Shown here one piece after another: positions 8,239 through 16,984 of a DNA stretch of 64,000 bases. The first letter of the stretch is position 1; the number at the start of each line of letters is the position of its first letter. The stretch lies in assembly GCA_025350965.1 (NCBI GenBank), contig JANXWV010000135.1, positions 62,001 to 126,000 on the forward strand, written 5' to 3'. The notes beneath the pieces are model-generated. The model did no database searches and was not told where the DNA came from. It saw only the letters and a list, made by a program, of their open reading frames with translations. The position numbers and the translations under genes were made by a program. This stretch comes from Rhizobacter sp. (GTDB lineage Bacteria; Pseudomonadota; Gammaproteobacteria; Burkholderiales; Burkholderiaceae_C).

Positions 8239-8709
8239 ATAAAAGTCAGCGATATCCTCCTCGTGAAAGGCGGCACGCTGTTCACCGTCACCTCCGACCA
8301 GCCGCTTGCCCAGGCCGTGAACACCATGGCCGAGCGCGACATCGGCTCGGTCGTGGTCATGGACAAAGGCGAGATCACCGGCATGCTGACTTTCCGCGAG
8401 GTCATTCTCGCGGTCGTGAAGAACGGCGGCATGCTCGGCAACACGTTGGTCGGCAGTGTCATGGACGACCACCCTCTCACCTGCACGCCCGACACCGAGA
8501 TCGACGAAGTGCGCCGCATGATGCTCGGCCGCCACGCGCGCTACATGCCGGTGCTGGCGCAGCGCACGCTGATGGGCGTGATCTCGTTCTACGATGTGGC
8601 CAAGGCCGTGGTCGACGGGCAAGACTTCGAGAACCGCATGCTCAAGGCCTACATCCGCGACTGGCCGGTGGATGCAGAGTCGGACGCGGACGTGCAGAAA
8701 ACGGGGTGA
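8239..8709 (+). CDS. CBS-domain protein, apparent ATA start codon
   Basis: 156 residues if read from ATA 8239 and 148 from GTG 8263. Two CBS repeats fill the protein: repeat 1 about residues 10-70 (TLFTVTSDQPLAQAVNTM, IGSVVVMDKGEITGMLTFRE) and repeat 2 about 78-135 (HPLTCTPDTEIDEVRRMM, RYMPVLAQRTLMGVISFYD). Such stand-alone CBS pairs usually bind adenine nucleotides and signal energy state; the target is unknown. Family members open with M-K-V-S-D-I-L, and here that sequence is encoded with ATA in the Met position, preceded at a normal distance by GGGGAGAG. The frame has a stop at 8212 and no ATG, GTG or TTG between there and 8263, and GTG 8263 has no Shine-Dalgarno. Either ATA is used or the base is an error or mutation. 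Confidence 0.82.
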   Translation: MKVSDILLVKGGTLFTVTSDQPLAQAVNTMAERDIGSVVVMDKGEITGMLTFREVILAVVKNGGMLGNTLVGSVMDDHPLTCTPDTEIDEVRRMMLGRHARYMPVLAQRTLMGVISFYDVAKAVVDGQDFENRMLKAYIRDWPVDAESDADVQKTG

Positions 8710-8729
8710 GTGGCTCCAAGCGCTGCCTC

Positions 8730-8735
8730 TAAAAT
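8730..8735 (+). promoter_or_regulatory. Possible -10 element upstream of aroC
   Basis: TAAAAT just after the CBS gene, about 55 nt before the aroC start. No convincing -35 is visible. If used, the terminator-like hairpin at 8753-8774 lies inside the transcript leader. Confidence 0.35.
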
Positions 8736-8752
8736 TAGGCTCGACCTTCACC

Positions 8753-8774
8753 ACACCGCCTCGGCGGTGTTTTT
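8753..8774 (+). terminator. Rho-independent terminator or leader hairpin before aroC
   Basis: ACACCGCC, then TC, then GGCGGTGT, followed by four T. The hairpin probably folds with seven pairs and a tetraloop. It lies 43 bp after the CBS stop and only 15 bp before the aroC ATG, so it may end the CBS transcript or attenuate aroC. Confidence 0.7.
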
Positions 8775-8789
8775 CATTCAGGCCCACCC

Positions 8790-9890
8790 ATGTCCGGCAG
8801 CACCTTTGGCACTCTCTTTCGCGTCACCAACTTCGGTGAATCGCATGGCCCGGCCATTGGCTGCGTGATCGATGGGTGCCCGCCCGGAATGGCGCTCAGC
8901 GAGGCCGACATCCAGCCTGATCTCGACCGCCGCCGGCCGGGCACGAGCCGGCATGTGACGCAGCGCAACGAGCCCGATGCGGTGGAGATCCTGTCGGGCG
9001 TGTTCGAGGGTGTGACGACTGGTACACCGATTTGCCTGCTCATCCGCAACACCGATCAGCGCAGCAAGGACTACGGCAACCTGCTCGACACCTTCCGCCC
9101 CGGTCACGCCGACTACACCTACCTGCACAAGTACGGCCTGCGCGACCCGCGCGGGGGCGGCCGCGCGTCGGCGCGCCTCACCGCACCGATGGTCGGCGCG
9201 GGTGCGGTGGCGCGCAAATGGCTGCATCGGCAGTACGGCACCACTTTCGTCGGCCACATGACGCAGATCGGCGACATCGCGATCCCGTTCGAGTCGCTCG
9301 CGCACATCCCGAACAACCCGTTCTTCGCCGCCAACGCCAGTGACATTGCGCGCATCGAGGCCTACATGGACGCGCTGCGCAAGGCCGGCGACAGCTGCGG
9401 TGCGCGCATTCACGTGGCGGCGCAGAACGTGCCTGTCGGTCTGGGCGAACCGCTCTTCGACAAGCTCGATGCCGACATCGCCTACGCGATGATGGGCATC
9501 AACGCGGTGAAGGGGGTCGAGATCGGCGCCGGCTTCGCGAGCGTGGCGCAGCGCGGCACCACGCACGGCGATTCGCTCACGCCGGCGGGCTTTGTCGGCA
9601 ACAACGCGGGCGGCGTGCTGGGCGGCATCTCGACCGGGCAGGACATCACCGTCAACATCGCGATCAAGCCCACCAGCTCGATCCGCAGCCCTCGCCAATC
9701 GATCAACCTCGCAGGCGAGCCGGCCACGGTCGAGACCTTCGGCCGCCACGACCCGTGCGTGGGCATTCGCGCCACGCCGATCGCCGAAGCCATGCTTGCG
9801 CTGGTGCTGATGGACCATGCGCTGCGCCACCGCGCGCAGTGTGGCGACGTGGTGGTTGCGGCGCCGCCCATCCCTGCGCAAGCCGGGTGA
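8790..9890 (+). CDS. aroC: Chorismate synthase
   Basis: 366 residues, the usual length. Signatures of the family are present: [18 protein letters not shown] near the N-terminus, [16 protein letters not shown], the FMN-binding [10 protein letters not shown] and the conserved [17 protein letters not shown]. It performs the last shikimate step, trans-elimination of phosphate from 5-enolpyruvylshikimate-3-phosphate using reduced FMN. All the expected conserved blocks are intact. Its stop overlaps the GTG start of the following MFS transporter by 4 nt (GTGA), so the two are translated together. Confidence 0.97.
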   Translation: MSGSTFGTLFRVTNFGESHGPAIGCVIDGCPPGMALSEADIQPDLDRRRPGTSRHVTQRNEPDAVEILSGVFEGVTTGTPICLLIRNTDQRSKDYGNLLDTFRPGHADYTYLHKYGLRDPRGGGRASARLTAPMVGAGAVARKWLHRQYGTTFVGHMTQIGDIAIPFESLAHIPNNPFFAANASDIARIEAYMDALRKAGDSCGARIHVAAQNVPVGLGEPLFDKLDADIAYAMMGINAVKGVEIGAGFASVAQRGTTHGDSLTPAGFVGNNAGGVLGGISTGQDITVNIAIKPTSSIRSPRQSINLAGEPATVETFGRHDPCVGIRATPIAEAMLALVLMDHALRHRAQCGDVVVAAPPIPAQAG

Positions 9891-11119
9891 TCGAGCGCCC
9901 CGGTGGTGGATCGCGCGCGTCCCTCGTGGCGTTCGCGGCGGTGTCGTTCGCGTACTTTGCCTATGCCGGGCTGGCCGGCACCTACGCGCCGCTGTGGTTC
10001 CAGAGCCTGGGCTTCAGCACGCTGGCCATCGGTGCGCTGGCCTCGGTGCAAAGTGCCACGCGCCTGTTCAGCCCGTACGCCTGGGGCTGGCTGGCCGACC
10101 ACACCGGTGAGCGCACGCGGCTGCTGCGCGTCGCCGTGGCGTGCTCGCTCATCTGTGCGCTGGGCTACTTCGTGTCGCCGGCCTATGGCTGGATCGCGGT
10201 GGTGACGGCGGCCATGTTCGTGTGCACCGCCGGCGTGGTGCCGATCAGCGAGGCGGCGCTCGCGCACCACGTCAGCCAGGGTGGCACCTTGGACGCCGGT
10301 CGCTATGGCCGGGTGCGGTTGTGGGGTTCGCTCGGCTTCATCATCGCCGTGGTGGGCAGCGGCGCATTGCTGCAGTGGGCCGGCATCGCCCACTACCCGA
10401 CGCTGGTGCTCGTGTTGCTCGGGCTGCTGCTGGTGGCGGCCCTGTGGCTGCCGGCCAGCCGCGAGGCCACGCATGCCGCCACTGCGGTACACGGCGCCAT
10501 GGCCGTGCTGCGCGAGCCGGTCGTGCGCTGGTTCTTTGCAGGCGTGTTCTTCACCGTGCTGGCGCACACCAGCCTGTATGCATTCTTCTCTCTCTACCTG
10601 GTGTCGCTGGGTTACAGCAAGGCGATGGTCGGGTTGATCTGGGCCATCGGCGTGGCGGCCGAGGTGGCGTGGTTCTGGTTCCAGGGCAGGTGGCTCGCTC
10701 GCCTATCGGTCCACGCCTGGGGCCTTGTCGCCGCCCTCGTCACGGCGCTGCGCCTGGCCGTCGTCGCGGCCTGGGGTGCGACGCCGTGGCTGCTGGTGGC
10801 GGCCCAGTGCACGCATGCAGTCACGTTCGCGGCTCAGCACAGCTCGTGCATCGCCGTGATCAACCGGCACTTCCCGGGCCGGCTGCGCGGCCGGGGGCAG
10901 GCGCTGTACACGGTGATCGGCTACGGCGCCTCTGGCGTGGTGGGCGGCGTGGGGGGCGGCGCGTTGAGCGAGGCTTACGGCTTTGCCGCCGTGTTCTGGG
11001 CCGCGAGCGCCGCAGCGCTGGTGGGCGCGCTGTGCTGTTGGCGGGCCTGGGTGCTGGGCCGGTCGGTGGGCAGTGCGCCTCGTCCCGCAGTTTGCGCAGC
11101 CCGTCGCACGAGGGATTGA
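9887..11119 (+). CDS. MFS transporter (MFS_1-like, nucleoside/phenylpropionate permease type)
   Basis: 410 residues, about 12 transmembrane helices, starting at GTG 9887 within a GTGA overlap with aroC. The opening [30 protein letters not shown] and the [20 protein letters not shown] segment in the middle of the N-terminal half are typical of the MFS subfamily that includes HcaT (phenylpropionate) and nucleoside permeases. The loop between helices 2 and 3 has the MFS pattern ([15 protein letters not shown]). The substrate is unknown. Coupling to aroC is consistent with an aromatic compound, but the coupling could be accidental. The last 15 residues are Arg/Ala-rich and look unstructured. Confidence 0.85.
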   Translation: MIERPGGGSRASLVAFAAVSFAYFAYAGLAGTYAPLWFQSLGFSTLAIGALASVQSATRLFSPYAWGWLADHTGERTRLLRVAVACSLICALGYFVSPAYGWIAVVTAAMFVCTAGVVPISEAALAHHVSQGGTLDAGRYGRVRLWGSLGFIIAVVGSGALLQWAGIAHYPTLVLVLLGLLLVAALWLPASREATHAATAVHGAMAVLREPVVRWFFAGVFFTVLAHTSLYAFFSLYLVSLGYSKAMVGLIWAIGVAAEVAWFWFQGRWLARLSVHAWGLVAALVTALRLAVVAAWGATPWLLVAAQCTHAVTFAAQHSSCIAVINRHFPGRLRGRGQALYTVIGYGASGVVGGVGGGALSEAYGFAAVFWAASAAALVGALCCWRAWVLGRSVGSAPRPAVCAARRTRD

Positions 11120-11176
11120 GTTGCGAGGCGGCTTGCCTACACTCGCCCCCCAGAACAACCCCAAAAGGAGTAACCC

Positions 11177-12373
11177 ATGCGAAAGCAGTGGGTCATCGGG
11201 GGCAGCGCTGCGGTGATCGTCGCAGCGCTGGCCCTGGCCATCGTGTCGCGTGTCTTGCATGACAAGAGCAACGCCGACCGCCCCGACAAAAAGCCCGAGG
11301 TCACGCTGGAGTTCGCGCCGAACGAGGTGGTGAAGCCGCAACTCGTGGCCATGCCGGAGCGCGTGGAGTTTTCGGGCTCGCTGATGGCGCCGCGAACGGC
11401 GATTGTTCGGGCCAAGGCGGCGGGCACGCTGCTCGCATTGAACGTGGCCGAGGGCAGCCGCGTGAAGGCGGGGCAGGTGCTGGGCCGCATCGACCTGGCC
11501 GACCTGCAGAGCCGCGCCGCCGAGCGGGCCGCAGGCGTCGATTCAGCGAAGGCGCGCATGAGCGAGGCCGAGCGCGCGCACGCGTCGAACGCCGATCTGG
11601 CGAACCAGAAGTTCATTTCGCCGAACGCGCTCGAAACCTCGCGCGCCACGCTCGAGGCAGCGCGCGCGCAGGTCAAGTCGGCACAGGCTCAGGCAGCGAC
11701 TGTCAACGTGGGCTTGCGCGACGCGGCGCTCACCGCGCCGATCAGCGGCGTGGTCGGCCGGCGCAGCGTGCTGCCCGGCGAGAAGGTCAGCGCCGAGCAG
11801 GAGTTGCTGTCGGTGGTCGACCTGAGCGAGCTTGAACTCGCGGGCGTGGTCGGCACGCACCAGGTGTCGCTGCTCAAGCCCGGGCAGGCGCTGTCGGTGC
11901 AGGTCGAAGGAAGCGCGGCCTTGGTGGCCGGTGTGATCGACCGCATTGCACCGACGGCCGAGGCCGGCACGCGCGGCATCCGCGTGGTGGTGCGCGTGCC
12001 GAACCCGCAAGAGCTGTTCCGCGCCGGCCAGTACGCGAGTGCCGTCCTGCTGCTGGCCGATGCGGCGCCGCGCCTGACCGTGCCGCTGGCGGCCGTGGGC
12101 CAGGCCTCGGGGCAGGACTTCGTGTGGACGCTGGAGAAGGGTGCGCTGGTGCGTCGCCTGGTCATCACCGGCCGGCGTGATGCGGCGGCGAACCGGGTCG
12201 AGGTGACCCAGGGCTTGCAGGCCGACCAGCCCGTGCTGGGCGCGCGCTTCGACAACCTGAAGGAGGGCGCCCCGGCGCGCATCGCAGGCACGGGCGCAGG
12301 GGCGGGCGCTGGCGCTTCCGGGCCCGGTGCGCCGGCGGTGCAGGCGTCGGCCGTGCGCGCCAGCGCGTCCTGA
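11177..12373 (+). CDS. RND efflux pump periplasmic adaptor (membrane fusion protein)
   Basis: 398 residues. The N-terminal anchor or signal (VIGGSAAVIVAALALAIVSRVL) has no lipobox Cys, so the protein is probably anchored by the uncleaved helix. Then come a lipoyl half-motif (AKAAGTLLALNVAEGSRVKAGQVLGRID), a coiled-coil hairpin at about residues 115-180 rich in Ala, Glu, Arg and Gln, the second lipoyl half (LTAPISGVVGRRSVLPGE) and beta-barrel and membrane-proximal domains. The C-terminus is a Gly/Ala low-complexity tail. The ATG is preceded by AAAAGGAG. It bridges the RND pump, 18 bp downstream, to an outer-membrane channel; no channel or regulator gene is adjacent. Confidence 0.92.
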   Translation: MRKQWVIGGSAAVIVAALALAIVSRVLHDKSNADRPDKKPEVTLEFAPNEVVKPQLVAMPERVEFSGSLMAPRTAIVRAKAAGTLLALNVAEGSRVKAGQVLGRIDLADLQSRAAERAAGVDSAKARMSEAERAHASNADLANQKFISPNALETSRATLEAARAQVKSAQAQAATVNVGLRDAALTAPISGVVGRRSVLPGEKVSAEQELLSVVDLSELELAGVVGTHQVSLLKPGQALSVQVEGSAALVAGVIDRIAPTAEAGTRGIRVVVRVPNPQELFRAGQYASAVLLLADAAPRLTVPLAAVGQASGQDFVWTLEKGALVRRLVITGRRDAAANRVEVTQGLQADQPVLGARFDNLKEGAPARIAGTGAGAGAGASGPGAPAVQASAVRASAS

Positions 12374-12391
12374 GAGCGGGAGCCGAGCGCC

Positions 12392-15300
12392 ATGTGGTTC
12401 ACCCGCGTTTCCATCAATAACCCTGTCTTCGCCACCATGGTGATGGCGGCTCTGTGCGTGCTGGGCGTGTTCTCGTACAGCCAGTTGCGCGTCGAGCGTT
12501 TGCCCGACATCTCGCCGCCCATCGTGTTCGTGAGTGTGGCCTACCCCGGTGCCTCGCCCGAGGCGGCCGAGACCGAACTCACGCGGCCCATCGAGCTGGG
12601 CCTGAACGGCATTGCCGGCGTGAAGATGATCCGCTCGAACAGCTTCGAGGGCCGCAGCGAAACCGTGGTCGAGTTCGAGCTCGGCGCCGACATGGGCCGC
12701 GCCGTGCAGGACGTGCGTGACAAGGTCGCGGTGCTGCAACCCGGCTTCCCGCGCGATGCGAAGGCGCCGAGCGTGTCGCGCTTCGACGGTGAGAACGCGC
12801 AGCCCACGGTGTACCTGGCGCTGGTGGCGCCCGACCGCAGCGCGCGCGAGTTGTCGATGCTGGCCGATCAGGTGGTGAGGAAGCGCCTGGAGCGGGTGGC
12901 CGGCGTGGCGCGGGTCGACGTGATCGGCCTGACCGTGCGGCAGGTGCGCATCGACCTCGACCCGCAGCGCCTTCGCACTTATCAGGTCACGCCGGCGGAT
13001 GTGTCAACGGCCTTGCAGCGCGCCAATGCCGATGTGCCCGTGGGCCTGCTCAGCGGCTTGCGAGAAGACGCGCTGGTGCGCGTGGAAGGCCGGGTGCGCG
13101 ACCCGAAGGCGTTTGCCGACGTGGTGGTGGCGCAGCGCGGCAACCTCGCGGTGCGCTTGGGCGACCTGGGCACGCTGGTCGAGCGCGAGCGCGAGCCCAC
13201 CTCGATCGCGCGCGTCGACGGCCTGCCGTCGGTCTCGTTCCAGGTGTTCAAGCAGCAGGACGCGAACATCGTCGAAACCGGCGACGGCATCAAGCGCGCA
13301 ACCGAAGAGATGCGCAAGACGCTGCCGCCCGGCGTGGAACTGCGCCTCGTGTATGCCGACAGCGAATGGGTCAAGAACTCGCTCAGCGGCGTCAAGCGCA
13401 CGCTCGTCGAAGGGGCGCTGCTCACGGTCGTGATCGTGTTCCTGTTCCTGCACAGCTGGCGCAGCACGGTGATCACCGGCCTCACGCTGCCGATCTCGGT
13501 CATCTCGGCGTTCATTGCGGTGTATGCGTTCGGCTTCACGCTGAACTTCATGACAATGATGGCGCTGAGCCTGTGCATCGGCCTCTTGATCGACGACGCG
13601 ATCGTGGTGCGCGAGAACATCGTGCGCCATGTGCACATGGGCAAGACGCACCGCCGCGCCGCGCTCGAAGGCACGAAGGAAATCGGCCTGGCGGTGATGG
13701 CCACCACGCTGGCCATCTGCGCCGTGTTCGTGCCGGTCGCATTCATGAAGGGCATCATCGGCAAGTTCTTCTTTCCGTTCGGCGTGACAGTGGCGGTAGC
13801 GGTGCTGGTGAGCCTTTTCGTCAGCTTCACGCTCGACCCGATGCTCAGCAGCATCTGGAAAGACCCGCCGACGAACCGTCTTGCCAGCCTGCCGGTGCTC
13901 GGCCACCTGATGCGCGCGACCGACCGTTTGCTGGACGCCATGCACACGCTCTACGAGCGGTTGATCCACTGGATCTTTTCCGGCCGGCAATACCGCTTGT
14001 GGTTTCCGACCGTGCGCATCCATCACCGCCGGCCCGCGCTGCGCCGAGCGACCATCACGCCGCGCGGCATCGTGTTGTGGTGCGGGGTGGCCAGCTTCGC
14101 GGGTGCGCTGGCGCTGGCGCCGCTGGTGGGCAGCGAGTTCATCCCCGATGCCGACAACAGCTACATCTCGATGAACGTGCGCATGCCGGTCGGAACAAGC
14201 CTGCCGCGTGGAAACGAGAAGATGCTGCAGGTCGAGGCCGTGGTGCGCAAGCTGCCCGAGGTGCGGCTGGTGTCGGCCCAGGTCGGTGATGTGGACGGCA
14301 GCCGCAACACCGGCAACCTCAGCATCCAGCTCGTCAAGCCGGGCGAGCGCCAGCGCACGCAGAAGCAGGTCGAGGAAGTGATCCGCAAGGCCATCGCGCC
14401 GATCCCGGGGGTCGACGTGTCGCTGGGTGATCGCCCCATCTACATCGCGCTGCTCGGCCCCGACCCGAAGGTGCTGGACACCGAGGTGATCAAGCTCGCC
14501 GACAAGGTGGCGAAGGTGCCTGGCATCACCGACCTGGAAACGTCCGTCAAGCCTGGCCTGCCGGCGTATGCGGTGCGCCTGAAGCCCGACGCGGTGCGCG
14601 AACTCGGCCTGACGCCGGTGCAACTGGCCGCGAGCCTGCGCAGCTTCGTCAACGGCGATGTCGCGACCTACTGGACCGCGCCCGACGGCGAGCAGGTCGA
14701 GGTGGAACTGCGCCTGCCGCAGGGTCAACGCGAGCAGGTCGCACAGCTCGACAACCTGCCTGTGGCGTATGCGAAAGACGGCACCGCGATTGCGCTGTCC
14801 CGCGTGGCCGACATCGTTCCGGTGGTGAACCCCGCCGTCATCAAGCGGCAAGACCTGCAGCGCCGCCAGGCCATCTACGCCGGTGTGACCGGCCGGCCCA
14901 GCGGCGACGTGGGCAACGAAGTGAAGAAGCTCGTCGACGCCACGCTGCTGCCACCCGGCTACCGCTTCGACCAGGGCGGCCAGCAACGCGACCAGGAGCA
15001 GGCCTTCGCCGGCATCGTGCTGGCCTTGGGGGCGGCGGTGATCTTCATCTACATCGTGCTCGCATCGCAGTTCGCGAGCTTTCTGCAGCCGCTGGCGATC
15101 ATGGCGTCACTGCCGCTGGCGTTGATCGGCGTGATGCTGGCGCTGCTCATCACACGCTCGACGCTGAACCTGTTCTCGATGATCGGCCTGGTGATGCTGA
15201 TGGGGCTGGTCACGAAGAACGCGATCCTGCTGGTCGACTTCGCGAACCAGGCGCGCAAGGGCGGCGCGAGCATGGCCGATGCGCTGTTGCAAGCCGGTCT

Positions 15301-15568
15301 TGTGCGCATGCGCCCGATCCTGATGACGACCGCCGCGATGGTCTTCGGCATGCTGCCCCTCGCGCTGGCGCTCGACGAAGGCGGCGAGATTCAAGCCTCG
15401 ATGGGCCGCGCGATCATCGGCGGAGTGATCACCTCGACGCTGTTGACACTGGTGGTGGTGCCGGTGCTTTACAGCTACCTGGCGCGGGAGCGGAAGGTCA
15501 AGGTGACGGTCGAGAGCGCGCTTGCCAGTGGAGTGAGTGGGGCGCACATGCCCGCATCGAAGGATTGA
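12392..15568 (+). CDS. RND multidrug efflux permease (HAE1 family)
   Basis: 1058 residues, the normal length. N-terminal helix 1 (SINNPVFATMVMAALCVLGVFSYSQLRVE), a porter domain (VAYPGASPEAAETELTRPIE), helices 2-6 with the proton-relay motif GLLIDDAIVVRENI (paired Asp), a second porter domain, and the C-terminal helices with SMIGLVMLMGLVTKNAILLVDF. The HAE1-type motifs and the absence of metal-site Met clusters point to export of organic compounds rather than heavy metals. An inter-helix loop near residue 545 is rich in His and Arg. It is co-transcribed with the adaptor upstream. The substrate cannot be read. Confidence 0.94.
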   Translation: MWFTRVSINNPVFATMVMAALCVLGVFSYSQLRVERLPDISPPIVFVSVAYPGASPEAAETELTRPIELGLNGIAGVKMIRSNSFEGRSETVVEFELGADMGRAVQDVRDKVAVLQPGFPRDAKAPSVSRFDGENAQPTVYLALVAPDRSARELSMLADQVVRKRLERVAGVARVDVIGLTVRQVRIDLDPQRLRTYQVTPADVSTALQRANADVPVGLLSGLREDALVRVEGRVRDPKAFADVVVAQRGNLAVRLGDLGTLVEREREPTSIARVDGLPSVSFQVFKQQDANIVETGDGIKRATEEMRKTLPPGVELRLVYADSEWVKNSLSGVKRTLVEGALLTVVIVFLFLHSWRSTVITGLTLPISVISAFIAVYAFGFTLNFMTMMALSLCIGLLIDDAIVVRENIVRHVHMGKTHRRAALEGTKEIGLAVMATTLAICAVFVPVAFMKGIIGKFFFPFGVTVAVAVLVSLFVSFTLDPMLSSIWKDPPTNRLASLPVLGHLMRATDRLLDAMHTLYERLIHWIFSGRQYRLWFPTVRIHHRRPALRRATITPRGIVLWCGVASFAGALALAPLVGSEFIPDADNSYISMNVRMPVGTSLPRGNEKMLQVEAVVRKLPEVRLVSAQVGDVDGSRNTGNLSIQLVKPGERQRTQKQVEEVIRKAIAPIPGVDVSLGDRPIYIALLGPDPKVLDTEVIKLADKVAKVPGITDLETSVKPGLPAYAVRLKPDAVRELGLTPVQLAASLRSFVNGDVATYWTAPDGEQVEVELRLPQGQREQVAQLDNLPVAYAKDGTAIALSRVADIVPVVNPAVIKRQDLQRRQAIYAGVTGRPSGDVGNEVKKLVDATLLPPGYRFDQGGQQRDQEQAFAGIVLALGAAVIFIYIVLASQFASFLQPLAIMASLPLALIGVMLALLITRSTLNLFSMIGLVMLMGLVTKNAILLVDFANQARKGGASMADALLQAGLVRMRPILMTTAAMVFGMLPLALALDEGGEIQASMGRAIIGGVITSTLLTLVVVPVLYSYLARERKVKVTVESALASGVSGAHMPASKD

Positions 15569-15658
15569 CAGGCCGCTGAATGCTTCACCACGGAGGCGCG
15601 AGGTTCGCGGCGGTTCGCAGAGTCAAGAAGGAGGCCGACGCTCGATCGCGTTCCAGCC

Positions 15659-16873
15659 TTACTGCGACACGTGGATCACATCCCGCACCACCGGGTAGAT
15701 GTGGTTCTGCCAGCGCTTGCCGCTGAACACGCCGTAGTGGCCGACGTTCGGCTGCACGTAGTGAGTGCGCATGTAGGGGCGCAGGCTGGGTGTGAGGTCT
15801 TGCGCGGCGAGCGTCTGGCCGATGGCGCAGATGTCGTCGCGTTCGCCTTCCACGGTGAGCAGGGCGGTACGGCGTATCGCTTCCGGGTTCACGGGCCGGC
15901 CGCGGAACGTCAGCTCGCCCTTGGGCAGCGCGTAGCGCTGGAACACCAGATCGACGGTCTCGATGTAGAACTCGGCCGACAGGTCGGCCACGGCCATGTA
16001 CTCCTCGTAGAAGGTGCGCGTGACTTCGGCCTTGTCGAACTCGTCGTCCACGAGGTGTTGGTAGTACTCCTTGAACGCGTTGACGTGGCGGTCCTTGTTC
16101 ATGCTCATGAACGCCGACAGCTGCACGAAGCCCGGGTACACGCGCCGCCCGCCGCCACCGAAGCGCCACGGCACCTGGCTGATGAGGTTCTTCTCGAACC
16201 ACTCGATCGGCTTGGTCGTGGCGAGCTTGTTCACCGCCGTCGGGCTGATGCGGCAGTCAACCGGCCCGGCCATCAGCGTCAGGCTCGCCGGTGTGGCGGG
16301 GTGCTCGTCTTCCGACATCAGCGCCACCGCAGCCAGGGCCGCCACGCAGGGCTGACACACCGCCAGCAGGTTCGCGCCGGGGCCCATCACGGCCAAGAAG
16401 TCGATGATGTGCTCGGTGTATTCGTCCAGGCCGAAGCGGCCAGCGGCGAGCGGCACGTCGCGCACGTTGTGCCAGTCGGTCACGTACACGTCGTGGTCTT
16501 GCAGCACGGTGCGCACGGTGTCCCGCAGCAGCGTCGCGAAGTGGCCCGACATGGGGGCGACGATCAACACCTTGGGCTGCGGTGGCGCGCCCTCCTTGCG
16601 AAAGCGCATGAGTGTGGCAAACGGCGTGCTGAACACGGCCTCTTCGGTCACCGGCACCGGTTCACCCTTGACCACCACCGCGTCGATGCTCCACGGCGGC
16701 CGGCTGTGCGTGACCTGGGCCAGTTCCAGCACCTTGCAGGCGGCCACCATGCCGCGCATCGGTGCGGTGTTCGCCAGGCCGAAGCTCGGGTGCTGGAACA
16801 TCGGCATCGCCAGCCGTGCTGCCGTGCGCACGGGCCACATCAGGTCGGACTGGGCTTGGTAGGCTGGGTACAT
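15659..16873 (-). CDS. phaZ: Intracellular poly(3-hydroxybutyrate) depolymerase
   Basis: 404 residues, no signal peptide. The family signature is the lipase-box-like AVCQPCVA with a Cys (Cys173) in place of Ser, as in the Ralstonia PhaZ1 class that degrades native PHB granules. The oxyanion region KVLIVAPMSGHFATLLRDTV, an acidic residue in VEGERDDICAIGQT and the His in PNVGHYGVFSGKRW complete the triad. It hydrolyses stored PHB to oligomers and 3-hydroxybutyrate, which says this organism makes PHB. The ATG at 16873 is preceded by AGGAG. The upstream region has a good -24/-12 element on this strand, suggesting RpoN control. Confidence 0.95.
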   Translation of the reverse strand: MYPAYQAQSDLMWPVRTAARLAMPMFQHPSFGLANTAPMRGMVAACKVLELAQVTHSRPPWSIDAVVVKGEPVPVTEEAVFSTPFATLMRFRKEGAPPQPKVLIVAPMSGHFATLLRDTVRTVLQDHDVYVTDWHNVRDVPLAAGRFGLDEYTEHIIDFLAVMGPGANLLAVCQPCVAALAAVALMSEDEHPATPASLTLMAGPVDCRISPTAVNKLATTKPIEWFEKNLISQVPWRFGGGGRRVYPGFVQLSAFMSMNKDRHVNAFKEYYQHLVDDEFDKAEVTRTFYEEYMAVADLSAEFYIETVDLVFQRYALPKGELTFRGRPVNPEAIRRTALLTVEGERDDICAIGQTLAAQDLTPSLRPYMRTHYVQPNVGHYGVFSGKRWQNHIYPVVRDVIHVSQ

Positions 16874-16910
16874 CGATCAGTCTCCTGCTGAGTGTTGTTG
16901 GAGCGGGTGA

Positions 16911-16925
16911 GCAACTTGCGCGCCA
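16911..16925 (-). promoter_or_regulatory. Candidate sigma-54 promoter for phaZ
   Basis: On the minus strand the bases read TGGCGC, GCAAG, TTGC, followed by T: GG at -24 and GC at -12 with correct spacing, differing from the TGGCAC-N5-TTGCW consensus at one position. Transcription would begin near 16899, leaving a leader of about 26 nt with AGGAG before the phaZ ATG. Confidence 0.6.
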
Positions 16926-16930
16926 GCGGG

Positions 16931-16945
16931 TGGCACAACGCTTGC
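16931..16945 (+). promoter_or_regulatory. Candidate sigma-54 promoter for the GST gene
   Basis: TGGCAC, AACGC, TTGC on the plus strand, an exact match to the core -24/-12 elements with correct spacing; only the base after TTGC (G) is off consensus. It starts 5 bp from the opposing phaZ element. Transcription would begin near 16957, about 28 nt before the GST ATG. Confidence 0.55.
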
Positions 16946-16984
16946 GTTCTCCGGGGCGATCACACCGCGCCGGAGACGCCCGTC

